A stretch of DNA of 64,000 bases. Origin: Thiocapsa sp. (GTDB taxonomy: Bacteria; Pseudomonadota; Gammaproteobacteria; Chromatiales; Chromatiaceae). The DNA lies in NCBI RefSeq assembly GCF_018399035.1, contig NZ_CP073760.1, positions 4,836,501-4,900,500 on the forward strand, in the 5' to 3' direction. Of the stretch, positions 19,935 through 27,319 are shown piece after piece (the stretch's first letter is position 1; every line of letters starts with the position of its first letter). The notes beneath the pieces are model-generated. The model had not been told where the DNA came from and searched no databases. It was given only the letters and a program-made list of their open reading frames with translations. The translations under genes were made by a program, and so were the position numbers.

Positions 19935-20879
19935 TCAATCGATTCCGCCAAACAGCTCCGCAAACGGCGCCAGAAACCGCCGCTCCTGCGACCAGTCCGC
20001 AACCGCGAAGGCCACCTGCGCAAAGACGCCGGCATGCCGCATCAAGGCGTCATGAAAATCGCGCGCGGTGCGGTACGGATCGTTGCCGAACGCGCCGCAG
20101 CCCCAGGCGCCGAGCACCAGGGCGGTATAACCGTGGGTCCGAGCGATGTCCAGGACCCGCGTGATGCGGTGCTGCAGCAGATCGCCCGCGCGCGGTTGGC
20201 CGACCCCGGGTTCGTAAGGCGCGGCGCAGGTGATGATGCTCAGCGGCCAGTGCGCGTCGAGGGGCGTACCGTCATCCGTGCGGAACACCGGCACGTCCGG
20301 CGAGAGGATTGCCCAATCGGTGGAATCCGGCAGGGTCCTTTGTCGGTGGGCGTCGTACATTGGATCGCCGCGCAGCGTCGCGTACAGCGCGCTCGAGCGG
20401 CACAGCACCTCCTCCTGTGCGCGGGCGCCGTGCAGGAATCCGCCGCCGGGCTCGATGCCGTTGGCGAAGTTCAGCGCGAGGACCCGCTCGCCCGTCTCGG
20501 TCAGGCGCTTGGCCGCGATGAACGTCGTCTCGTTGGCCACCTGCACGCCGGTCTGACGCCGGCTCGGCAAGGGCGCGGGGGGCAAGGCCGCATCCGGCGG
20601 CAGGCTGCGCTTGGCGGCGACGGCCGCGGCGACCGCCTCGCGCCAGTCGACCGGACGACCCGCGCGGTCGACATAGACCCCGCGCTCGATCGCCTCCAGC
20701 GCACTGCGCCCGAGTCGGGCGGCCTGCTCCCGCGGCACGGCAAGGTCGGCGCGGCAGCGCTGCGCGTGCGCCTCGGAATCGAGACAGGGCAGCGCGACCA
20801 AGCGGACCGCGGTCGCTTCCGGGTCGAGGCGGTCCATGGCCTCGCCGCGCAACCCGTGCGAAGACGCGGAGCGGCTCAT
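19935..20879 (-). CDS. TIGR02452 / microbial PARG-like protein
   Basis: The 314-residue protein matches the TIGR02452 family: conserved N-terminal AAKRSLPPD, then VANETTFIAAKRL, VLALNFANG, the glycine-rich PGGGFLHGARAQEE (GGG at residues 145-147, QEE at 155-157), SPDVPVFRTDDG, ITCAAPY and VLGAWGCGAFGNDP. In bacterial poly(ADP-ribose) glycohydrolases the GGG...QEE signature holds the catalytic glutamates, and both are kept here. Its start overlaps the stop of the fusion gene by four bases (ATGA, 20876-20879), so the two are translationally coupled. Expected activity: removal of ADP-ribose from a target, or hydrolysis of an ADP-ribose derivative. Confidence 0.88.
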   Translation of the reverse strand: MSRSASSHGLRGEAMDRLDPEATAVRLVALPCLDSEAHAQRCRADLAVPREQAARLGRSALEAIERGVYVDRAGRPVDWREAVAAAVAAKRSLPPDAALPPAPLPSRRQTGVQVANETTFIAAKRLTETGERVLALNFANGIEPGGGFLHGARAQEEVLCRSSALYATLRGDPMYDAHRQRTLPDSTDWAILSPDVPVFRTDDGTPLDAHWPLSIITCAAPYEPGVGQPRAGDLLQHRITRVLDIARTHGYTALVLGAWGCGAFGNDPYRTARDFHDALMRHAGVFAQVAFAVADWSQERRFLAPFAELFGGID

Positions 20880-23800
20880 CGCGATCCTCCAAACTCCGCA
20901 GCGAATGGCCCGAAGAACGCCCGCTCCGATGCCCCGTCCGTGACCGCGAACACGACCTCGGCGAAGGCGCCGGCCTGCTCGCGCAGTGCCGCGTGAAAGA
21001 TCGCCGCGATGCGCGCCGGGTCATTGCCGTAGGTACCGCACCCCCACGCCCCCAAGACCAGCGCCTCGTATCCGAAGGCACGCGCGACGGCCAACACCCG
21101 ACGGATCCGGCTCTCCATCAGAGCCGCCGATGCCTCCACCCCGAGTGTGGGCGCGTAGGGCGCCGCGCAGGTGATGACGCTCAGGAGCCAGGGGCGCTCC
21201 AGCGGCGTACCGTCATCCGTGCGGAACACCGGCACGTCCGGGGAGAGGATCGCCCAATCGGTGGAATCCGGCAGTGGGCGCGTCGCGTGGTCCGCATACA
21301 TCGGACCCCCCTGCAGGGTTGCGAAAAGCGCGCTGGAGCGGCACAGCACGCTCTCCTGTCCGCGGTGGCCCTGGAGGAACCCGCCGCCCGGCTCGATACC
21401 GTTGGCGAAATTCAGCGCCAGCACCCGCTGCCCCTGCTCACTCAGCCGCCGAGCCGCGGCAAGCGAAGTCTCGTTGGCGACCTGGATCCGCGTGGTCGGA
21501 TAGACCGGCGACAGCGAACCGGGCAAGGGCGCATCGGGCGGCAGGCTGCGCTTGGCAGCGACGGCTGTTTGGATTGCAAACCGCCAATCCACCGCGCGAC
21601 CGGCGGCATCGGTATAGAGACCGGTGCCGAGCGCCGTCACGGTCGCCTTGCCCCACGCCGCTGTCTGCTGACGGGGGATCGCCCGCAAGTGCGCGCTCGT
21701 CTCGGCGTGTTCCCGGCTATCCACGGCCGGCAGCACCTGAAGACGCGGTGCCGGGCGCGACGGCTCGCCACGGTGCCTGCCGCCGTCTTCGGTACGGCCG
21801 GACTGCCGGTTCCTGTCGCGATAGAGGCGCTCCTTCAAGTCGCGCGGGGTCTGCCGCGTGCGATGCTGCTCGCACTCGGCGTCGAGCGCCTCGGCCAGTG
21901 CCCGAAGCGCAGGTTCCTCGGCTCCGTAGGCGCGAATCGCCGCGGCGCCTTCGCGCAGATGCGCTCGCGCTTGCTTGAGATCGCCCGCGCGGTTGGCGGC
22001 GGTCGCTGCAAGGCGAGCCCGGCTCGCAAGCCACTCGCCCACTCGCTGCTCGACGGCACGATCATGCGGCTGGGCCTTGCGTCGGGCGCTGTCGACCCAG
22101 GTCCAATCGAATCGGGTCTGCGCCAAGATCGCCGCGCCGTCGGTCACCCGCACCTGCACCGCGCACTCGGTATCTTGCGCACCGGGAGGGAAACGCACCG
22201 CCACCAGCAGATCGAGCACCTGGTCGCTGGCCAGGTCGCCGGGCTGAATGGTCAGGCTCCGCACTCCGGCCGTGCTGGTCCAGGGACCGAGCACCTCCAT
22301 CTGCAGATCGGACGCCCACTCGAGCTGGATCCGTGGCGCGGCGTAGACGACCTCGAGCGCATCGCCCAACTCGCGATCCATGACGGCCGACATCGTCTCG
22401 GCCCGGGCGATGTCGTGGAAGGCACCGCCCCCGGCATCGGCCAGGGCACCGAGCAGGACCTCGTCGTAATCGTCGCCGACCCCGAAGGTGCCGGTGACGA
22501 CACCGAGCCGACAAAGCTCGGCGGCGTGGTGCGCCAGGATCGCAGGATCGACGATGCCTTGATTCGCCTGGCCATCGCTCAGCAGGAAACACCGATGCAG
22601 TCGCTCGTCCCCGTCCGCACGCCCGATCAGGGCGCATCCGGTCAGCCACCCCCCGGCCAGATCGGTACCGCCGCGCGGCCCGACCCCGTCCAAGACCCGC
22701 GCAGCAGCAGCTTGCGCCTCGTGCGCCCGACACAACGGCAGCAGGGTGTCGACCTGCTCGTCGAACACCACCAGCGCGACCCGGTCTTCGGACCCGAGAC
22801 GCGCGATGGCCGCCTGCGCCGCACCACTGGCATGCGCCCATTTGCCGCCGCCCATGGATCCGGAGCGGTCGAGCACCAACGCCAGGTCGAGCGGCCGACG
22901 GGTGCCGACCGAACGCGGGACTCGCAGTCGCAGATGCAGATACCGCCGACTGCGCCCGAGGCGCCGGATCAGGTGCCGGTCGGTGGCCAGCTCCAGGCCG
23001 AGCCGTCCGGAGCGCGCCGCGCCCGCGCCGGGTTCGGCCATGTCGTCGTCATCGTGGTCGACTGCAAAGACACACAGATGCACCGGATGCCCGTCCTTGA
23101 CCAGCGCACCGCCCGCCAGACCGGGACCGAAGAGGCGCCAATCCTCGCCCTCGCCGAGGGCCGCGAAGCGCTCGACATCGGCAGCGCCGACGGCATCGAG
23201 CCACGCCCGCGGGTCCGCCGGCGTCGGCTCTGCGATGACGTCGTTCTGCGCATCCAGCGCATCGAGCGCGTAGCTCTCCACAAGCGTGCCCAGGACCGCG
23301 GCGAGGGTCACGGGACTGTCGAACAGGTCGAGACCCACCACGCGGCCATTCACCGCAAACAGCGCCCCGCATTGGTTCGGCTGCGGCGTGAAGGCGTTGC
23401 GATAGGCATCGAGCGCTTCGCGCCGAGACGCATAGATGTCCGCCGCCGCCCCGGTGGCGGAGGCGACCCCGAAGCGTCGCGACTTCTCGGCGATGTCGCG
23501 CCAGACCGCCCCCTGATCGCTCTCGCGCGATCCACGCCGACGCAGCGAGCTGGTCACATCGGCCGCCTTGCGGGCACGTCCGGTCGCAAAGTGCGCACGG
23601 CGTGCACTGGCGAACGCGGTCGATTGGGCATGCCAGCGACCCTGCTCGACACAGGAGACCGGAATCGTGATGGTCTTGTGCGCCGGGGCCAGGATCGTGA
23701 GGTTGAGGATGCGGTTCTGCTTGGCGCCGATCAGCTCCTCGCCATCGAGCAGCAGCACGGGACGATCGCCGTCATTGACGAAGCACAGCTCCGGCACCGA

Positions 23801-23974
23801 ACCCGACGCGGAGACCTCGGTCACGCGGGCAGTCCCGTCGGCCAGGGCGGCATCGAGCAATCGATAGCCCGGCTCGGCCACGCCATCGGCCAAGAGCGGG
23901 AACAGGGTCAGCTGACCGTGCTGCATCGGCGATCCGATGGTCACGCGGGACAAGCATTCGGCGATGACGGACAT
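20876..23974 (-). CDS. ARPP-1 / vWA / PARG-like three-domain fusion
   Basis: This 1032-residue protein has three parts. Residues 1-310 fit the ARPP-1 domain (ARG- and rhodanese-phosphatase-associated), with LLLDGEELIGAKQNRILN and VSCVEQGRW. Residues about 345-560 are a von Willebrand A domain with an intact MIDAS: DRSGSMG (Asp369), GGTDLAGGW and LLSDGQANQG. After a charged Arg-rich linker, residues about 740-1032 are a second TIGR02452/PARG-like domain with PGGGFLQGHRGQES, where the second catalytic Glu of QEE is Ser. AAGGAG lies eight bases before the ATG. It is 71 bases downstream of the MerR-like gene and coupled to the stand-alone PARG gene. A metal-dependent scaffold that binds ADP-ribose is plausible; this is inference. 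Confidence 0.85.
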   Translation of the reverse strand: MSVIAECLSRVTIGSPMQHGQLTLFPLLADGVAEPGYRLLDAALADGTARVTEVSASGSVPELCFVNDGDRPVLLLDGEELIGAKQNRILNLTILAPAHKTITIPVSCVEQGRWHAQSTAFASARRAHFATGRARKAADVTSSLRRRGSRESDQGAVWRDIAEKSRRFGVASATGAAADIYASRREALDAYRNAFTPQPNQCGALFAVNGRVVGLDLFDSPVTLAAVLGTLVESYALDALDAQNDVIAEPTPADPRAWLDAVGAADVERFAALGEGEDWRLFGPGLAGGALVKDGHPVHLCVFAVDHDDDDMAEPGAGAARSGRLGLELATDRHLIRRLGRSRRYLHLRLRVPRSVGTRRPLDLALVLDRSGSMGGGKWAHASGAAQAAIARLGSEDRVALVVFDEQVDTLLPLCRAHEAQAAAARVLDGVGPRGGTDLAGGWLTGCALIGRADGDERLHRCFLLSDGQANQGIVDPAILAHHAAELCRLGVVTGTFGVGDDYDEVLLGALADAGGGAFHDIARAETMSAVMDRELGDALEVVYAAPRIQLEWASDLQMEVLGPWTSTAGVRSLTIQPGDLASDQVLDLLVAVRFPPGAQDTECAVQVRVTDGAAILAQTRFDWTWVDSARRKAQPHDRAVEQRVGEWLASRARLAATAANRAGDLKQARAHLREGAAAIRAYGAEEPALRALAEALDAECEQHRTRQTPRDLKERLYRDRNRQSGRTEDGGRHRGEPSRPAPRLQVLPAVDSREHAETSAHLRAIPRQQTAAWGKATVTALGTGLYTDAAGRAVDWRFAIQTAVAAKRSLPPDAPLPGSLSPVYPTTRIQVANETSLAAARRLSEQGQRVLALNFANGIEPGGGFLQGHRGQESVLCRSSALFATLQGGPMYADHATRPLPDSTDWAILSPDVPVFRTDDGTPLERPWLLSVITCAAPYAPTLGVEASAALMESRIRRVLAVARAFGYEALVLGAWGCGTYGNDPARIAAIFHAALREQAGAFAEVVFAVTDGASERAFFGPFAAEFGGSR

Positions 23975-24045
23975 CCTGTGGTCTCCTTGAAGTGTCGCGG
24001 CCGGCGCACGCCATTGATCGCGCGCCGGTGTCCTGGTGTCCCGGT

Positions 24046-24576
24046 TCAGTCGTTGCCGATGAACAGCCGCTTGGCCTGTTCCAGCAATGCGTCGAGCCGG
24101 CGTTGATCGGCGCGGGCCAAGGGCCGGCGCACATGCAATTCGATGTCGGGATGCAGGGTGATCCGCTCCCAGGTACTGCGGGTCGGCGTCTTGGAAGCCG
24201 CCGCCTCATCGGTCCCGTGCGTGGGCGGCGTCTCCGGGGTCGTCTCGCCCTGGCTCGACCGAGCCATCACCCGGCGCACATAGTCGGCGGCCGAGCGCGG
24301 CTCGTTGCGGACCTCGCCCTCCACCTCGGCGAGCGCTCGTGCCACACCGGCCGGATCGAGTCCGGCCAGCCGCGACTTGATCAGGGCCAGCGGCTGGTGG
24401 GCATCCTGCAGGCGGCGAATCAGCCGGAGCCGATCGAGGTGCTCCCGGCTGTAGCTCGACGCCGGACCCCGGCCATTGGGCGACGGGAGTAGCCCTTCCG
24501 CGAGGTAGTAGCGGATCGTCCGCACGGGGACGTCGGCGGCGCGGCTCAGGCTGTTGATGTCCAGGGTCTCGTTCAT
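24046..24576 (-). CDS. MerR-family regulator (copy 1)
   Basis: The 176-residue protein starts MNETLDINSLSRAADVPVRT with a MerR-type winged helix (IRYYLAEGLLPSPNG, YSREHLDRLRLIRRLQDAHQPLALIK). A short dimerisation helix follows, then a Pro/Thr-rich linker and a C-terminal segment WERITLHPDIELHVRRPL. There is no Cys pair for metal sensing. It is the first gene of the ARPP-1/vWA/PARG operon. The promoter dyad overlaps the -35 region, as expected for autoregulation. A near-identical paralogue is at 29616-30146; the two differ at a few tens of residues, mostly in the middle. Confidence 0.88.
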   Translation of the reverse strand: MNETLDINSLSRAADVPVRTIRYYLAEGLLPSPNGRGPASSYSREHLDRLRLIRRLQDAHQPLALIKSRLAGLDPAGVARALAEVEGEVRNEPRSAADYVRRVMARSSQGETTPETPPTHGTDEAAASKTPTRSTWERITLHPDIELHVRRPLARADQRRLDALLEQAKRLFIGND

Positions 24577-24583
24577 GGGAGTT

Positions 24584-24612
24584 AATATAGACAGTGACAG
24601 TTAGGCTGTCAA
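24584..24612 (-). promoter_or_regulatory. merR copy 1 promoter and operator
   Basis: On the minus strand TTGACA (24607-24612) and TATATT (24584-24589) are separated by exactly 17 bases. The dyad TGACAG-N5-CTGTCA (24595-24611) overlaps the -35 box, with an extra GACAG half-site beside it. The expected start site falls at or next to the ATG (24576) and no ribosome binding site precedes it, so the message may be leaderless. Confidence 0.7.
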
Positions 24613-24765
24613 TACAGCGTTATCGGAGAGCGAAGCCACGCTGGTTGAACGATCGGAAGTCTCTCCTCCGGCGGAGCATCGTGCGCTCTGGTGCAATCGC
24701 GTCGGATGACGCGGCGTTGTCGCGACCGCCGTCGAGGCGTCGCGCATTGAGCTCTTTGGGTCGCG

Positions 24766-25142
24766 TTGTGGGGCTTCCGGAAGGTCGACTGGGAGTGCCA
24801 CTTCGACGTCATCCGGGACTGCGCCAGCCTGCTGCATGTGCCGCCGGCGAAGCTCACGGAGGTGCTTCGGCGTCTCGGGCGGTCACTTGTGCGGGCCGGC
24901 GTGCGCTAAGCTTCGTTCAAGTACGGGGCAGGGGAGCGGGAGCATGGCGGTCGGCGGTTTACGGATCTGGACGAGCAGGGGCTCGCGGCGCTGGTCGGGG
25001 CGGTGCCGGCGTTCGCGGTGGTCGAGACCCGGGTCAGCGGGGATCGGCGGGAGGGGAGGGAGGGGGAGCGGTGGTTGAATGCGATTGTCGCGAGGGGGTC
25101 GCCGACATCGGCGGTTCGCCGGATGTCCGGACAACCTCATGA
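24766..25142 (+). pseudogene. SAM-dependent methyltransferase remnant (copy 2)
   Basis: The frame reads WECHFDVIRDCASLLHVPPAK, then a TAA where the related copy has Tyr in LYASFKYG, then SFKYGAGEREHGGRRFTDLDEQG and a C-terminal WLNAIVARG. The N-terminal SAM-binding motif is missing. It is homologous to the split gene at 4282-4725 plus 6652-6758, including the non-coding 3' flank (GAGTCGTCGGGGCCGGCC). It is non-functional. Confidence 0.72.
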
Positions 25143-25383
25143 GTCGTCGGGGCCGGCCGAGGGCGCGACCTAAAGGTTCGGATTGCCGACCGTCGAGTCG
25201 CCTCCACCAGTGCTGTTCCAGTCAGGGACGCCGGTGTTTCGTCGGTCGGAGTCGTCATCGGGCAGACCGCCGACGTTCACCCCCTTCACGAGCTCCTCAT
25301 ACTGGCCGCGGAATTCCGAATCACACCCCGGGGTTCGCAACCCGCTCGCATCCGACGCATCGACACAAGAAGGGAGGTTGATC

Positions 25384-25908
25384 ATGACGAACGTGCGCCT
25401 GCGCGATGTGACGAGCGATGACCTGCCGCTCATTGAACGCTGGCTGCACGCGGACCATGTGCGCCGGACATGGGGAGACCCCGAGGAGAACATGCGGCTC
25501 CTGCGCGATGCACCAGCCGATGGGAGTTGGCGTGCCATGATCGAGGCGGCTGGCCGCGCTGTGGGACTTGTTCTATGGCAGCACCCCACGCGCCGGGAAC
25601 TGGATGAGGCCGGCCTCATCGACATCCCGGAGACCGTGATCGATATCGACATCATGATCGGCGAGCGCGGTGAAGTCGGAAAGGGCGTGGGATCGGCAGC
25701 CATCCGTCTCGTCGCGGAGCTGGCCTTGTCCGATCCCGCCGTGCCCTTCGTGATTGCGGCCGCCCTGGTGGACAACCATGCCTCGCAGCGTGCCTTCGCC
25801 AAGGCCGGCTTCCGCAACGACCGGGCATTCGACGACGTGCCGAGTGGGCGTTGCGTGCTCATGTCGCGTCCCCGTCAGGACGGGGAGGTCGCTCATGAGC
25901 GATCCTAG
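25384..25908 (+). CDS. GNAT acetyltransferase, AAC(6')-like
   Basis: The 174-residue protein starts at ATG 25384 after AGGGAGG. It shows the GNAT layout: an N-terminal LRDVTSDDLPLIERWLHADHV, then a central VIDIDIMIGE and the acetyl-CoA loop EVGKGVGSAAIRL, and a late NHASQRAFAKAGFRND. The pattern resembles aminoglycoside 6'-N-acetyltransferases of the AAC(6')-Ib branch, but substrate cannot be judged from sequence. It overlaps the next methyltransferase gene by 14 bases, so the two are coupled. Confidence 0.83.
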   Translation: MTNVRLRDVTSDDLPLIERWLHADHVRRTWGDPEENMRLLRDAPADGSWRAMIEAAGRAVGLVLWQHPTRRELDEAGLIDIPETVIDIDIMIGERGEVGKGVGSAAIRLVAELALSDPAVPFVIAAALVDNHASQRAFAKAGFRNDRAFDDVPSGRCVLMSRPRQDGEVAHERS

Positions 25909-26734
25909 TCCGCGTTTTCTGGAGATCTTCTTCGAGGTCTACGAAGACCTGCCCAGGCAGGGTCCAGGGAACCGTGCCTGCGCCGCAAGGGCACTCGGTC
26001 TGTGCCATGAGCTTCCGGAGTCCCCGGCAATCCTCGACCTGGGTTGCGGAGTCGGCGGGCAAACCCTCCACCTCGCCGAGCTGACCTCGGGCTCCATCCT
26101 GGCGATCGACAGCCACGCCCCGAGCATCGAGCGCCTGAGGGAGGCAGTCGCCGGGCGCGATCTGTCACAGCGCATTCACGCCCGCGTTGCCGACATGGCC
26201 AACCCGGCGTTGCCGCACGGGAGCTTCGATCTCATCTGGTCGGAAGGCGCGCTCTACAACATCGGGATCGGCAATGCCCTGCGGATCTGTCGCGGCTTGC
26301 TGCGCCCCGGCGGCTATCTCGCCTTCACGGATGCGGTCTGGCGCAAGGAGAACCCTCCGGCCGAGGTCCAGGCGAGCTTCGATCTGGACTACCCGGCCAT
26401 GGGCCGTGTCGACGACGTCGTCGCGATCGTCAAGGCTTCCGAGTTCGATCTGATCGGCCACTTTACCCTGCCGAACGATGCCTGGTGGGATGACTTCTAC
26501 ACGCCCATGGAACAACGCATCCATCAGTTGCGTGGCAAGTACAGCCGGAGCGCCGAAGACCTCGTCATCCTCGACATCCTTTCACAGGAAGTCGAGATGC
26601 ACCGTCGCTACGCAGATTATTACGCCTATGAGTTCTTCGTAGCGCGTCATCCCATTGCAGTCACATCCGCCACACAAACGAGCGTCGGCAGCCGCCAGGT
26701 CAGCGGACCTTGCGACCCTGGTCATGGCTCCTAG
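25895..26734 (+). CDS. class I SAM-dependent methyltransferase
   Basis: The 279-residue protein starts at the ATG at 25895 inside the end of the acetyltransferase gene. Motif I is ILDLGCGVGGQTL, followed by ILAIDSHAPS, RVADMANPALPHGSFDLIWSE and LRPGGYLAFTD, the usual SAM fold order. The last 25 residues (after FVARHP) look unlike the family and run toward the intron remnant, so the 3' end may have been altered. The acceptor substrate is unknown. Confidence 0.82.
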   Translation: MSDPSPRFLEIFFEVYEDLPRQGPGNRACAARALGLCHELPESPAILDLGCGVGGQTLHLAELTSGSILAIDSHAPSIERLREAVAGRDLSQRIHARVADMANPALPHGSFDLIWSEGALYNIGIGNALRICRGLLRPGGYLAFTDAVWRKENPPAEVQASFDLDYPAMGRVDDVVAIVKASEFDLIGHFTLPNDAWWDDFYTPMEQRIHQLRGKYSRSAEDLVILDILSQEVEMHRRYADYYAYEFFVARHPIAVTSATQTSVGSRQVSGPCDPGHGS

Positions 26735-26749
26735 CGGGGAATTAGGAAA

Positions 26750-27075
26750 GGCCGGATCCGTTAGAGGAGTCGCCGCCGGCGATTCCGTGGTAAGCCCTCT
26801 ATTGCCCTCGGCTGCCGCCATAGCGGTTCTCCCGCACTCGGACCGATCAACTTCCACCGCATGCCACCCTTAGCTACCCAGGAAGGCCCGACGGGATGCT
26901 CTCGTTCTCACGTCCCGTCGGCGGCGGCCTCCCCGACTGTCCAGCGGGTCGGTTCCGTCAGTTTGTTCACGAGGCTACGTCTTGGTTCGCTTGCGCTGCG
27001 GTCGGTGGTTTTGCACACTCGGAACTCACCACCCCCCGGTTATCCAGACGACGCTCCGGTTCACCGGAAAGGTGC
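26750..27075 (-). mobile_element. possible group II intron 5'-half remnant
   Basis: Read leftward, this non-coding stretch has phrases typical of group II intron domains I-III, such as GCCTCGTGAACAAACTGACG and a GCGGTGGAAGTTGATCGGTC block. The latter corresponds to GTGGAAGTCGGAGC in the intron at 2197-4190. No reverse transcriptase and no domain V follow. The call rests on resemblance of short blocks and needs a covariance search. Confidence 0.35.
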
Positions 27076-27103
27076 ATGAGCAACGCTTTCGGTCGGTTCC
27101 CCA

Positions 27104-27214
27104 CCGGACGATGACGAACTCGCCCAGTTCTTCGCGCAGTCGCTCGACCTGCTGTGCATCGCTGGTTTCGATGGCTACTTCAAGCACTTGAACCCTGCTT
27201 GCTCGCCTCGCTGA
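27104..27214 (+). pseudogene. PAS-domain sensor protein remnant
   Basis: The frame reads PDDDELAQFFAQSLDLLC, then IAGFDGYFKHLNPA. This is the opening of a PAS domain as found in sensor kinases; the frame then diverges and stops at 27212-27214. The piece is about 35 residues with no start codon or downstream domain. Confidence 0.55.
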
Positions 27215-27319
27215 TGGCGATCCCGGCGGCGGCCCCGATTGCCGGCTGCTCTGCCGTGCCCAAGAGCAACGCACGGGCGCAGCAACATTGCGCAGTAGGC
27301 TCGCCGGTCTGGGGCATCG

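Larger units (their letters stand above)
23876..24612. repeat. 737-bp duplication, source copy
   Basis: This block matches 29446-30182 without any gap (constant offset 5570). It covers the first residues of the ARPP-1 fusion gene, the intergenic region, the whole MerR-like gene and its promoter. Confidence 0.85.

Noticed and set aside
20993..24106. 1037-residue open frame on the plus strand opposite the ARPP-1/vWA/PARG gene
   Set aside because: It is the antisense shadow of a well-supported GC-rich gene; its translation has no family features.
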